DNA of 64,000 bases from Spirochaetota bacterium (GTDB lineage: Bacteria > Spirochaetota > Spirochaetia > Treponematales > Treponemataceae), in assembly GCA_023438065.1 (NCBI GenBank), contig JAEXRH010000012.1:806001-870000 (forward strand), given 5' to 3'. Positions within the stretch are counted from its first letter, which is position 1; each line of letters opens with the position of its first letter. Shown here in pieces: positions 19,501-27,595 of the stretch. Position numbers and translations under genes: made by a program. Under the pieces are notes generated by a model, which had not been told where the DNA came from, ran no database searches, and worked only from the letters and a program-made list of their open reading frames with translations.

Positions 19501-19764
19501 ATGTTGACCATGATTGATCTGGAGAAAGACCCTGTCAAAAAGACATACGCGTTTGAGGACGCGTATGACGACTACGAAGACGACGACTTCGACGAAGAAT
19601 CCGGAGACGATTTCGACGATTTTGAAGATGAAGACGACTTCGAGGATGACGGAGACGTCGAGGACGACTTTGACGATTTTGACGAAGAGGGTGATTTCGA
19701 GGAGGAAGACAGCGACTTCGATTACGAAGACGACGACCTCGAATACGACGATTTCGACGAGTAA
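19501..19764 (+). CDS. Hyper-acidic small protein (D/E-rich, periodic Phe/Tyr)
   Basis: This 87-residue protein has 51 Asp or Glu residues by my count. After a short basic start (MLTMIDLEKDPVKKTYAF) it is almost only D, E, F, Y, G and S, with an aromatic residue about every third or fourth position. There is no membrane segment or known domain. An own promoter and a strong terminator make it an independent transcription unit. The weak purine-rich AAAAGAG before 19501 favours that start over the ATG at 19510. It could be a nucleic-acid mimic, a histone- or ribosome-binding acidic tail protein, or a cation buffer; none is demonstrated. Confidence 0.7.
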   Translation: MLTMIDLEKDPVKKTYAFEDAYDDYEDDDFDEESGDDFDDFEDEDDFEDDGDVEDDFDDFDEEGDFEEEDSDFDYEDDDLEYDDFDE

Positions 19765-19786
19765 ACCGTCCAACCGCTAATAAAGC

Positions 19787-19827
19787 GCCTGTTCCCGGGT
19801 ACGATGCCGGCAACAGGCCTTTTTTTT
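19787..19827 (+). terminator. Terminator of the acidic protein gene
   Basis: A 7-bp stem GCCTGTT/AACAGGC with an inner GC pairing and eight T. In the other direction it may also serve the rsfS operon, where the trailing sequence is less T-rich. Confidence 0.9.
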
Positions 19828-19832
19828 TGCCC

Positions 19833-20192
19833 TTATTTCCTTAAAAGATCCTCGGCGCCGAACCAAAGCCTTTCCAGATCGTAGAACGCGCGCGCCTGTG
19901 CCGTCATGAGATGCACGACCACGTCGCCGAGGTCGATGAGCGTCCACTCGTCCCCGTCGGGGAGCTTGCGTTTCGTGGGCCTGAGCTCGAGGCCAAGGCC
20001 CTTGAGCGCGTCGTACACGTGCTTTTGAAGACCGCGTGAATGGGCCTGGCTCGTCACGGTCGCGATGATGAAATAGTCGGCGAAGGTATTGCTCCCGCTG
20101 ACGTCGAGCACCATCACGTTTCCGCCCTTATGATCCGCGATGAGGGTTCCGAGCGCGATCGCCGCTTCCCTCGTATTCTTCCTGTTTTCCAT
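19833..20192 (-). CDS. rsfS: Ribosomal silencing factor RsfS (YbeB/Iojap)
   Basis: This 119-residue protein starts at MENRKN (20192) after AGGAG. Family motifs: VMVLDVSGSNTFADYFIIATVTSQAHSRGL, then GDEWTLIDLGDVVVHLMTAQARAFYDLERLW. RsfS binds L14 of the large subunit and blocks subunit joining under starvation. It is the last gene of the rplU...rsfS cluster, 7 bases after the LCP gene. Confidence 0.95.
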   Translation of the reverse strand: MENRKNTREAAIALGTLIADHKGGNVMVLDVSGSNTFADYFIIATVTSQAHSRGLQKHVYDALKGLGLELRPTKRKLPDGDEWTLIDLGDVVVHLMTAQARAFYDLERLWFGAEDLLRK

Positions 20193-20199
20193 AATTCTC

Positions 20200-21561
20200 C
20201 TATCGTATGACGAATCTGCCGTTAAAATCACTGCCGAGGATGATCGTAAAGTCGACCACCGCCTCGGACCCATAGTCGTCCGCGTTGTCGGGAGCCACGT
20301 TCGTCGACTCGATGTTCGCGCACTGGATAACCTGCCCGATCGTCGTCGCGACGCCCTGGTTCCCGATCCGGTCTATGATGACCGTTTTGTCATAGTCCGT
20401 TTCCCGCGCGTTCCCGACCCGTATGACGTCGTATCCGAAACTCTGATAGAGCTCGCTCGTCGTCCGCGCGAGACCCTGACTCTTGGTCCCGTTGAGTATC
20501 TCGATCGCGTAGACCCGCTCCTGCGCGGTCGAGTCCTCGGACGCGAGCCCCGCGAGGGTTTGCCGGATGATCGCCTTCAAAAGCCCCGAATCCTCGAACG
20601 GGAAAAGGAGCATCTTTCCGTCGACCTCTCGCCGCGCGCCCGTCACCTTCTGCGGCACGAGGCGCTCGACGTCGATCTTGGAAAGCTCGGTAAGGAGGTC
20701 CTTCATCGAGCCCGAGGGGACGTTCGAGCGGATGCACGAGCGCACCGAGGGGAACATCGCGCCGGAAAAAACCGAGCCCGAGTTGTCGCCGAGCGCGCGA
20801 AAGAACGCGAGAATCGCCTTTTGCTTGCGTCCCGCGCCCTCGCCGTCCTGGTCGAGGGGATCGCGGTAGGTCACGTAGGTACGGACCTTGTCCCCGTCGA
20901 GCGTCACCGCACCCGAGGGCAAGAGCACGCGAGCGGGCTTCTCGACGGCCGATTCCTTCGCGCGCCGGGATTTCTTGCCGCCGTCTGCGGGCTTTGCGGT
21001 TGTCGCTTCGGCCGGCGCTGCGTGCGTGGACTCGGCGCCCGCAGTCGCGACGGAGCCCTCGGCATTCACGGCGTTTTCAGGGCTTTCGGCTTTCGCGAGA
21101 TCTTCCGCCTTGAGATCGACCGGGGTGGGGATGAAGACGTTGAAGCCCGAAAGGAGATCGGCGAGGTGCGAAAACTGGTCGAGGTCGATGACTATGTAAA
21201 ACGGCACCGAAATGCCGGTCAATCCCTCGATCTCGGTCTTGTAGTCGGCTATACCCTTCTCTGCGTAGACGGCGTCGATGCGGTCAACCCGCTCGAGACT
21301 CTTGAGGATGAGCCCCGTCTCGCCGGGGATGTCGAACATCGCCGCCCGCTTGGAGCTGGGATAATAGGCCACGATGTTCGTCGAGACCGGCATCCCGCCG
21401 TCCTCGAGGACGACCAGTACTTTAAGAAGCTTGTCGCCCGAAAGCGAGTCGCCGACGGGGTCGGTCCGCATCGCGAAAAACATGAAAACCGCGACGACCA
21501 CGAGGACGACGAGGATCGCGACCAGGAAAAGAATGCTTCGATCGAGCCTGAATGATCTCAT
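20200..21561 (-). CDS. LytR-CpsA-Psr (LCP) family protein with LytR_C domain
   Basis: This 453-residue protein has one N-terminal membrane helix (residues 9-30). Residues 45-150 match the LCP fold (VVLEDGGMPVSTNIVAYYPSSKRAAMFDIPGET), followed by an alanine/lysine-rich insert at about 165-205. The C-terminal part (YAIEILNGTKSQGLARTTSELYQSFGYDVIRVGNA) is a LytR_C-type domain. LCP enzymes attach polymers to peptidoglycan, but in Gram-negative lineages their role is unclear, and the catalytic arginines are not obvious here. Its start overlaps the yqeK stop by four bases. Confidence 0.8.
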   Translation of the reverse strand: MRSFRLDRSILFLVAILVVLVVVAVFMFFAMRTDPVGDSLSGDKLLKVLVVLEDGGMPVSTNIVAYYPSSKRAAMFDIPGETGLILKSLERVDRIDAVYAEKGIADYKTEIEGLTGISVPFYIVIDLDQFSHLADLLSGFNVFIPTPVDLKAEDLAKAESPENAVNAEGSVATAGAESTHAAPAEATTAKPADGGKKSRRAKESAVEKPARVLLPSGAVTLDGDKVRTYVTYRDPLDQDGEGAGRKQKAILAFFRALGDNSGSVFSGAMFPSVRSCIRSNVPSGSMKDLLTELSKIDVERLVPQKVTGARREVDGKMLLFPFEDSGLLKAIIRQTLAGLASEDSTAQERVYAIEILNGTKSQGLARTTSELYQSFGYDVIRVGNARETDYDKTVIIDRIGNQGVATTIGQVIQCANIESTNVAPDNADDYGSEAVVDFTIILGSDFNGRFVIR

Positions 21562-22154
21562 TTTTTCAGCCTTTCCCCGCTTTTCAGGGTTTCAAGGAGG
21601 AGCCGCGTGCTCGAGGACACTTCCTTCCCCCGCGACTCGAGGTACTTCACGTTATCCTCGACGACGAGGCGCGTCATGCCGTCGAGGTCCGACTCGAGGA
21701 TGCGAATCCGGTACTCGGGATCCATCCCCACCCTGCCCGGCTCTATCTTGTCCGCGACGAAAACGATCTTGCCGAGATCGTCCATGTCCGGAGCGCCGAA
21801 GGTATGGTTTCTCACCGCGCCGAGCACTGAACGGTCGGTTATCGCGAACATGCGCTCCAAAAGGACGGCCGCCGCGTGCCCGTGAAGGAGGGCGGGCTTT
21901 CGCCGCTCGATGTCGCTGACCGGGTTGCCGTCGGCGGTCGCGAGCTCGAGGAGCCAGGCTTCCTTCCCGGACTTGCAGATGTCGTGCGCGAGCCCGGCGA
22001 GATAGCCGACGTCGGGATCGACCCCGAAGCGGGAACAGAGCTCGCGCGAAAGTTCCGCGACGCGGACCGAATGCTCGTAGCGCGTCAATGAGAGCGAGCC
22101 GATGGCGTAGAGATTGACCTTCGCGGTTACCGATTTCAGTTCTTCAGGATTCAT
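21558..22154 (-). CDS. yqeK: YqeK-type HD-domain nucleotide hydrolase
   Basis: This 198-residue HD phosphohydrolase includes EHSVRVAELSRELC, GLAHDICK, ALLHGHAAAVLLE, AVRNHTFG and VFVADKIEPGR. Characterised YqeK proteins cleave Ap4A symmetrically to ADP. The start MNPEEL at 22154 overlaps the end of nadD by 11 bases; no Shine-Dalgarno is visible, so it depends on coupling. The nadD-yqeK-rsfS order is widespread. Confidence 0.92.
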   Translation of the reverse strand: MNPEELKSVTAKVNLYAIGSLSLTRYEHSVRVAELSRELCSRFGVDPDVGYLAGLAHDICKSGKEAWLLELATADGNPVSDIERRKPALLHGHAAAVLLERMFAITDRSVLGAVRNHTFGAPDMDDLGKIVFVADKIEPGRVGMDPEYRIRILESDLDGMTRLVVEDNVKYLESRGKEVSSSTRLLLETLKSGERLKK

Positions 22155-22737
22155 AGAGCGTATGTTCACCAATATACCGGGATACGGCCTCAGGGACAAG
22201 GGAACGCCAGGGCATTCCCGCCTTGATCGCCTCCCTGATCCCGGAGGACGACACCGGAAGGAGGGAATTATCGAGCTCGACGTGACGCCAGGGAAAGGGC
22301 CCGCATCCGTCCCCGCGACGCGCGAGGATGATGTCCGCGCGCTCGGCGAGCTCGTCCGCCCGCCTCCAGGACGAAAAGCCCGCGACGAGATCCTGCCCCA
22401 TCACGAGGCCGATCTTCCCCTCAAGCCGGGCACCGTATCGCGCCTCGAGTTCCCCGATCGTTTCGATCGTGTATGAAATACCGCCCCGCGCGATCTCGCA
22501 CTCGTCGACCGCGAGAAAATCCTCTCCCGCCTCGAGGTTCGCCGCCTTTACCGCGAGCGCGAGCATCGCGAGCCGGTCTTGGGCCGTCGCGCCCGAGGCG
22601 AGTTCCTTGTGGGGCGGCAGGTTCGCGGGAACGAAGAGCACGCGGTCATAACCCAAACGCCGCCTCACCGCGAAAGCGAGCGCGACGTGCCCGTTATGCA
22701 CGGGATTGAAGGACCCGCCAATGACGGCGAGTCTCAT
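22144..22737 (-). CDS. nadD: Nicotinate-nucleotide adenylyltransferase
   Basis: The 197-residue NadD adenylates nicotinate mononucleotide in NAD synthesis. The N-terminal nucleotidyltransferase motif GGSFNPVHNGH is at residues 7-17 and the C-terminal ISTxR-type motif appears as VSSSGIREA. FVPANLPPHK and GQDLVAGFSSW also fit. The start overlaps the obg stop (ATGA). Confidence 0.96.
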   Translation of the reverse strand: MRLAVIGGSFNPVHNGHVALAFAVRRRLGYDRVLFVPANLPPHKELASGATAQDRLAMLALAVKAANLEAGEDFLAVDECEIARGGISYTIETIGELEARYGARLEGKIGLVMGQDLVAGFSSWRRADELAERADIILARRGDGCGPFPWRHVELDNSLLPVSSSGIREAIKAGMPWRSLVPEAVSRYIGEHTLYES

Positions 22738-23966
22738 TTTTTCTTGCCTTTCTTTTTCCGGTTGAGCGATACCGTCGCGCCGAAGCCGCCGTCGTCTTCT
22801 TTGTACACCGGATCCTCGAGCTGGGCCGTCATGAAGTGCGCCTCCTCGGGGGGCGCGAGCATTGCCGAGCCGGGGCCGCCGGCGACGCCCGTTTCGCCTT
22901 CGCCATACACGCCATAACCTTGCGCCTCGAGCGACTCGGCCTTCTTCTTCGCCTCGAGTTCCGCGGCCTCGCGGTCGGCCTTCTGGACCATCTCGATGAA
23001 GGCGTCGCGGACCTTCTCGAGACCCCAACGGTTATGCACCGAGATCCCGATGATGTTGAGAGCCGGGTATTTCGCGCGAAGCTCGGCGAGCCGCTCCTCC
23101 GCGCCGGGGACGTCGAGCTTGTTCGCGATGACGATCCGGTCCTTCTCGACGAGCTCCTCGGAGAACTCGCGGAGCTCGGTCTCGAGCTTTTCGTAGGAAT
23201 CGAGGAAATCGTCGTCCGAAAGGTCGATGATGAACGCGAGCCCCGCCGAGCGCGAGATGTGCTTGAGGAAGCGGATCCCGAGCCCGAGACCCTCGGACGC
23301 GCCCTCGATGATGCCGGGAATGTCCGCGAGGATGATGTCGGTCTCGTCGTCGACGCGAAGGACGCCGAGGTTCGGGATCTTCGTCGTGAACGGGTACGGC
23401 GCGATCTTCGGCCGCGCGTTCGTGAAGTAGTCGAGGAGCGAGGACTTTCCCGCGTTCGGGAAGCCGACGAAGCCGATGTCGGCGATGATGTTGAGCTCTA
23501 CCTTGATGTGCCTCGTCTCGCCGGGCTGCCCCGGAAGCGCCGTGCGCGGGGCCTGGTTCGTCGGTCCCTTGAAGTGGACGTTGCCCCAGCCGCCGTTCCC
23601 CCCTTTCAGGAAGACGTAGCGGCCCTCGCTTTCGAGTCCGAAGTCCCGGATGAGTTCCCCGGTATCGGCGTCGCGGATGACGGTGCCGGGCGGAAGCGGG
23701 ATCACGCAATCCTCGCCGTCCTTCCCGAACCGCTTGTTTCCCTCGCCGTCGCCGCCGGTCTTGCCCTTGAACTTCTGCTTGTAGCGAAGGTGGACGAGGG
23801 TGCGGAGGTTCCGCCTGATCTCGAATATGAGATCCCCGCCCCGTCCGCCGTCGCCGCCGGAGGGGCCGCCGTTGGGGATGTATTTCTCGCGGCGGAAGGC
23901 AATGCAGCCGTTCCCGCCCTTACCGGAGGAAACCTCGATGGTCGCCTCGTCAGCAAATTTTACCAT
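22734..23966 (-). CDS. obg: GTPase Obg (CgtA), large-subunit assembly
   Basis: This 410-residue protein has the glycine-rich Obg fold (residues 1-158: ATIEVSSGKGGNGCIAFRREKYIPNGGPSGGDGG) and a G domain with VGFPNAGKSS, DIPG and NKLD. The C-terminus is short and lysine-rich (KKKGKKK) in place of the OCT domain of some relatives. Obg checks 50S assembly and links to the stringent response. It starts 170 bases after rpmA, beyond that gene's terminator, so it may have its own promoter. Confidence 0.97.
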   Translation of the reverse strand: MVKFADEATIEVSSGKGGNGCIAFRREKYIPNGGPSGGDGGRGGDLIFEIRRNLRTLVHLRYKQKFKGKTGGDGEGNKRFGKDGEDCVIPLPPGTVIRDADTGELIRDFGLESEGRYVFLKGGNGGWGNVHFKGPTNQAPRTALPGQPGETRHIKVELNIIADIGFVGFPNAGKSSLLDYFTNARPKIAPYPFTTKIPNLGVLRVDDETDIILADIPGIIEGASEGLGLGIRFLKHISRSAGLAFIIDLSDDDFLDSYEKLETELREFSEELVEKDRIVIANKLDVPGAEERLAELRAKYPALNIIGISVHNRWGLEKVRDAFIEMVQKADREAAELEAKKKAESLEAQGYGVYGEGETGVAGGPGSAMLAPPEEAHFMTAQLEDPVYKEDDGGFGATVSLNRKKKGKKK

Positions 23967-24014
23967 GCTCGCTCTCTTTCCCTGCGCCCGGGTTCAACCC
24001 CGAACGCGTACAAT

Positions 24015-24043
24015 AAAAAAAGCCGGCGTAAAACCGCCGGCTT
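24015..24043 (-). terminator. Intrinsic terminator after rpmA
   Basis: A hairpin AGCCGGCG/CGCCGGCT with a 6-base loop and seven T on the minus strand, separating rplU-prp-rpmA from obg. Confidence 0.9.
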
Positions 24044-24137
24044 CAAGACTTCCGGACGACAATACAGGAGCCATTGAAGCCCCGCGATGCCGTACCGCTT
24101 GCCTGACTTTTCGTGAAACGTGTCGACGAGACCGGGC

Positions 24138-24395
24138 TTACGCCTGGATCGGCTCGACCGAGGCGAGGTGTCTGCCCTTGCGCTCGTGGTACTTCACGAC
24201 GCCGTCGGCGGTCGCGAACAGGGTGTCGTCCTTGCCGCAACCGACGTTGTTACCGGGGTGAATCTTGGTGCCCCGCTGGCGGACGAGGATGGAACCGGAC
24301 GTTACCGCCTGACCGCCGAAAACCTTTACTCCGAGATACTTCGGATTCGAATCGCGGCCGTTCTTGGCACCGCTACCACCTTTCTTGCGTCCCAT
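24138..24395 (-). CDS. rpmA: Large-subunit ribosomal protein L27
   Basis: The 85-residue L27 reads MGRKKGGSGAKNGRDSNPKYLG... with the normal SILVRQRGTKIHPGNNVG core. GGAGG precedes the ATG. The upstream in-frame codons contain no other start, so the protein begins directly with the mature-type N-terminus. It lacks the cleavable extension found where Prp processes L27, although prp is the gene just upstream. Confidence 0.97.
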   Translation of the reverse strand: MGRKKGGSGAKNGRDSNPKYLGVKVFGGQAVTSGSILVRQRGTKIHPGNNVGCGKDDTLFATADGVVKYHERKGRHLASVEPIQA

Positions 24396-24442
24396 ATCAA
24401 TCCTCCAACAATTCGTTCAATCGTTATGTCGCGTTCCGGACT

Positions 24443-24829
24443 CTAGGCACGATCGATATTCTCGATCCTGAGCGTTACCGCTTCCGGGTACTCCCGTTCG
24501 AGGGAAGCGATTCCCTCGCGGAGGAAGCAAGCCGCATATCGGAGAAAGGGTTCATCCTTCCCCGAAAAAGCCGTCACGCGGAACGAAAGCGAGCCGCGGC
24601 CGGCCGTAGTAGCTTCGATCGCAGGCCCTTCGTTTCGGGAAACTCCCGGGGAATCATCCCCCGAAGCCCCGTAAGGACCGGCGGCGAGCGCTTCCATCGT
24701 CGTCCGGAGGATCGCGGTAGCCGCGGCGCAGACCAGATCCGCGCCCCGCTTCCCCGTCCCCGCGTGCCCCGAAGCCTCCGCGAAAACCAGGTTTCCCGAA
24801 GGGTCAAGGCCGACGACGACCGTTATCAC
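24443..24829 (-). CDS. prp: Prp-type ribosomal cysteine protease (YsxB, DUF464)
   Basis: This 128-residue protein shows SGHAGTGKRGADLVCAAATA with His22 and Cys34, the catalytic pair of Prp. In Staphylococcus Prp removes the N-terminal extension of L27. It sits between rplU and rpmA as usual, 4 bases after rplU. A 22-residue stretch (about 51-72: GPYGASGDDSPGV...) is longer than in typical ~105-residue relatives. The local L27 has no extension to cut, so the substrate is open. Confidence 0.9.
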   Translation of the reverse strand: MITVVVGLDPSGNLVFAEASGHAGTGKRGADLVCAAATAILRTTMEALAAGPYGASGDDSPGVSRNEGPAIEATTAGRGSLSFRVTAFSGKDEPFLRYAACFLREGIASLEREYPEAVTLRIENIDRA

Positions 24830-24833
24830 GCCA

Positions 24834-25148
24834 TCACGCCCCGACGATGTTCTCGACGGTGACCATCGTGTACTGCTGGCGGTGACCGATGGTGCGGTGA
24901 TAGTCCTTCTTGCGCTTGTACTTGTAGACGATAACCTTGTCGTCCTTGAGGCTGTCGCCGACGACGACCTGGACCTTGGCTCCCTTCACGTAGGGGGCGC
25001 CGACGGTGGCCTTGCCGTTGTCGCTGACCATGAGGACGGTTTCAATATCGATCTTGCTGCCCTTCTCGGCGTCGATCAGGTCAACCTGAATCTGGGCGCC
25101 CTTCTCGGCCTTGTACTGTTTACCCTTATACTCGACGAGTGCGTACAT
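24834..25148 (-). CDS. rplU: Large-subunit ribosomal protein L21
   Basis: The 104-residue L21 reads MYALVEYKGKQYKAEKG, with VGAPYVKGAKVQ and KYKRKKDYHRTIGHRQQYT. The start at 25148 follows GAGG; the longer upstream frame reads through the leader. It is first in rplU-prp-rpmA, with a clear promoter and an 88-base leader carrying a hairpin. Confidence 0.97.
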   Translation of the reverse strand: MYALVEYKGKQYKAEKGAQIQVDLIDAEKGSKIDIETVLMVSDNGKATVGAPYVKGAKVQVVVGDSLKDDKVIVYKYKRKKDYHRTIGHRQQYTMVTVENIVGA

Positions 25149-25182
25149 CTTGAACCTCTGATACCTTAAGAATTTATCGCAA

Positions 25183-25213
25183 CTCCGGATGCAGTAACGG
25201 GTGTACACCGGAG
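25183..25213 (-). promoter_or_regulatory. Hairpin in the rplU leader
   Basis: A perfect 6-bp stem CTCCGG/CCGGAG with a 19-base loop lies in the transcribed leader, 34 bases before the rplU start. It could be an L21-type autoregulatory leader, but I see no match to a known family. Confidence 0.35.
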
Positions 25214-25235
25214 GCACTGTACGATACGTTCGCTA

Positions 25236-25265
25236 TTTATAGCCTGAAAGTCACGGAAAGGTCAA
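25236..25265 (-). promoter_or_regulatory. Promoter of rplU-prp-rpmA
   Basis: TTGACC, 18-base spacer, TATAAA on the minus strand. The 150 bases between here and the next promoter hold nothing I can name. Confidence 0.8.
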
Positions 25266-25413
25266 GAGACGGCGCGGGAATATCGAGGCAGAAGGCCGTT
25301 GCCGGGGCGAACGTCCCGCTTCGGAGCCCCCCTCAACCGGAAGCGCGAGGATCGGCGCGCTCGTCCCTCCCCGCGACAAGGGTGAAAATCCTTCCGGATC
25401 GAGTCCCCTACGC

Positions 25414-25443
25414 TTGCCGGGGCGCCTTGACGGGACCTATAAT
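25414..25443 (+). promoter_or_regulatory. Promoter of the macrodomain gene, leaderless
   Basis: TTGCCG, 18-base spacer, perfect TATAAT. Six bases separate the -10 from the ATG, so +1 coincides with the start codon. Confidence 0.7.
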
Positions 25444-25449
25444 TTACCC

Positions 25450-25962
25450 ATGAAGTTCACGGTAATCAAGGCCGACATCACCCGGATTCCGGTCGACGCC
25501 ATCGTCAACGCGGCCAATTCCCGGCTCGCCGGGGGCGGCGGGGTCGACGGCGCGATCCATCGGGCGGCTGGCCCGGAACTCAACGCCGCCTGCCGCGCGA
25601 TCATCGCCAAAATCGGCTCCCTTTCCGCGGGCAAGGCCGCCACTACCCCGGCGTTCGGCATCAAAACTGCCCGGTTCATCATCCACACCGTCGGCCCGAT
25701 CTGGGGAGTCGACCAAGACGAGGACGAGCTTCTCGCCTCGTGCTACCGCGCCTCGCTCGCGGCCGCCCGCGAATCGGGCGCGCGCAGGATCGCCTTCCCG
25801 AACATCTCGACCGGGGTATACGGCTTCCCGAAGGCCCGCGCGGCGCAAATCGCCCATGACACGGTCGTCTCGACCCCGGATCTCGAGCGCGACTTCGACG
25901 AGATCGTCTTTGCCTGCTTCGACGAGGAAAACCTCGCCCTCTACCAGGCGCTTTTCAGGTGA
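25450..25962 (+). CDS. Macrodomain protein (O-acetyl-ADP-ribose deacetylase type)
   Basis: The 170-residue single macrodomain shows AIVNAANSRLAGGGGVDGAIHRAAG, TPAFGIKTARFIIHTVGPIW and FPNISTGVYGFP, the pattern of the YmdB/MacroD group. These hydrolyse O-acetyl-ADP-ribose or remove mono-ADP-ribose. The ATG at 25450 is fixed by the promoter and has no Shine-Dalgarno. The gene overlaps the convergent pentapeptide gene by 8 bases. Confidence 0.92.
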   Translation: MKFTVIKADITRIPVDAIVNAANSRLAGGGGVDGAIHRAAGPELNAACRAIIAKIGSLSAGKAATTPAFGIKTARFIIHTVGPIWGVDQDEDELLASCYRASLAAARESGARRIAFPNISTGVYGFPKARAAQIAHDTVVSTPDLERDFDEIVFACFDEENLALYQALFR

Positions 25963-26641
25963 TCTCGATCCCCAAAAAACCGAGGAAGGACTGCGCCTCG
26001 GGAAGGGTAAACCGCGCGCGGGCAAGCTTGTTCGTCGCGGGATCGATCGCGTAATCGAAGGCAGAACGGAAATCCGCGCGCTCGAGATCGCACTTCTGGA
26101 AGGAAGTCCCCTCGAGCGAGGTGCCGTCAAAGCACGAGTCGCGGAGGTCGGTCTCGATAAAATCGGAATTGCGTATTTTCGATTGCACGAACCGGGCCTT
26201 TTTCAGGCTGTTGCCGTAGAAAACGGCGCTTTCGAGAAGGCACTCGTCGAAAGACGGGGAAAACCCGAACCGGTTGCAGTCGGAGAAATTCACCCCGACG
26301 AGCCTCGACTTCCGGAACGCGACCGCGTTGAGCGTCGCGTTCTCGAGCGTCACGAGCACGAACTCGCAGTCATCCATCGTCGACGAGATGAAGGACACCC
26401 GCGCGAGCGACGTCTCCCGGAAGCGGCAGGACGTAAACGCGCAATCCTCGAACGTGTGCCCCGAAAGCGGCAGATCCGAAAAATCGATCCCCTCGAACCG
26501 CTTCCCCGCGTGGTAGTCGTCCGAGGCGAGCTCGGCGACAACCCGCGCCATCGCGTCCCCTTCACCTGCCCTGTTTCCCTTCGGCCCCGCGCCGGTATCG
26601 CTCCCCGCGCCCGGAGCGTCGAACGGCAATTCGGGATTCAC
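25955..26641 (-). CDS. Pentapeptide-repeat protein
   Basis: This 228-residue protein is read from a GTG at 26641, which overlaps the phzF-like stop (GTGA) and has AAGGGGAG upstream. An internal ATG at 26551 is also possible. From residue about 45 it is a run of A(D/N)LxX-like units (FEGIDFSDLPLSGHTFEDCAFTSCRF, ATLNAVAFRKSRLVGVNFSDC), forming a right-handed beta-helix. Many such proteins bind other proteins or mimic DNA, as in fluoroquinolone-resistance Qnr, but no function can be assigned here. It is coupled to the PhzF-like gene. Confidence 0.85.
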   Translation of the reverse strand: MNPELPFDAPGAGSDTGAGPKGNRAGEGDAMARVVAELASDDYHAGKRFEGIDFSDLPLSGHTFEDCAFTSCRFRETSLARVSFISSTMDDCEFVLVTLENATLNAVAFRKSRLVGVNFSDCNRFGFSPSFDECLLESAVFYGNSLKKARFVQSKIRNSDFIETDLRDSCFDGTSLEGTSFQKCDLERADFRSAFDYAIDPATNKLARARFTLPEAQSFLGFLGIEIT

Positions 26642-27480
26642 GGATAGATCTCCCCTTGGGCAAAAAAAGCGACGTCGCCCCGAACCAGAACGCCATCGCG
26701 CCCGACGCGGCACTCGATCCGTGAAGGCCTGCCCGTAAAACGCCCCTGCGACAGCGCGATCGCCTCGCCCGCGCGCGCCCTCCCGTTTCTCACGAGCGAG
26801 GCCGCAAGCGGGCCCGCGGCGCTTCCCGTCGCGGAATCCTCCACGCGCCCGCCGTTATCCCAGGTGCGGCATTCGAGGGTTTTCGTGTCGAACAGGTACG
26901 CGAACTTCGCGCCGAAGCCCGCGAGGAAGGCCTCGAAGTCCGGCCGGTTGATGCGGGCGCGGTCGATATTCGAGCGAAGCGGGATCAGAAGATAGGGTAA
27001 TCCGGTCGAAACGACCTCGAGGGGATATCCTGAATCGATGTCATCGGAATCGACGCCGATCGACCGGGCGATGTCAGGGACGGAGGATCGGTCAATGGTA
27101 GCGAGAAATTCGGGCTCGCCCTGATTCATCGTGACCGCGTACCCGTTTCCCCGCTCTTCGGACTCGAGCGTTACCCGCCGATTCCCGAGCGCGACGACAA
27201 TGCCTGCGCGTACCAGGTCGGGGAAATGTACCCGATGGATTACCGCCGCCGCGCCGAGCAGGGGATGCCCCGCGAAGGGAAGCTCCTCGTCGACCGTAAA
27301 AATGCGCACCGGGAACGCGCCCTCACGCAGGGGATGGATAAAGGAAGTCTCGAACTGCCTGAACTCGCGCGCGATCTCGAGGAAAGCGCCCTCGTCCGTC
27401 CCCGCCTCCGGAAACACGACCGTAAGCCCGTTCCCCCCGAGCGGTTTATCGGAAAAAACGTCAACATGATAGTACCGCAT
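26638..27480 (-). CDS. PhzF-family isomerase/epimerase
   Basis: The 280-residue protein opens with YYHVDVFSDKPLGGNGLTVV and shows the catalytic Glu44 in QFETSF. It also has LPFAGHPLLGAA at about 67-78 and the second-half motif GGRVEDSATGSAAGPLA. The fold is that of diaminopimelate epimerase. Most non-phenazine members act as isomerases of unknown substrates. It precedes and is coupled to the pentapeptide gene. GGGGGAT lies before the ATG. Confidence 0.88.
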   Translation of the reverse strand: MRYYHVDVFSDKPLGGNGLTVVFPEAGTDEGAFLEIAREFRQFETSFIHPLREGAFPVRIFTVDEELPFAGHPLLGAAAVIHRVHFPDLVRAGIVVALGNRRVTLESEERGNGYAVTMNQGEPEFLATIDRSSVPDIARSIGVDSDDIDSGYPLEVVSTGLPYLLIPLRSNIDRARINRPDFEAFLAGFGAKFAYLFDTKTLECRTWDNGGRVEDSATGSAAGPLAASLVRNGRARAGEAIALSQGRFTGRPSRIECRVGRDGVLVRGDVAFFAQGEIYP

Positions 27481-27595
27481 CGGTTATCCCCCGTCTCCGG
27501 CAATTCGGCCCTATTCCGCTCTTTCAGTTTCTTCTGCCTACACCGGCGCCGATTCTTGCCGGGCCTCCGGGCCTCTTCCTCTTCCCCCGGTGAAG

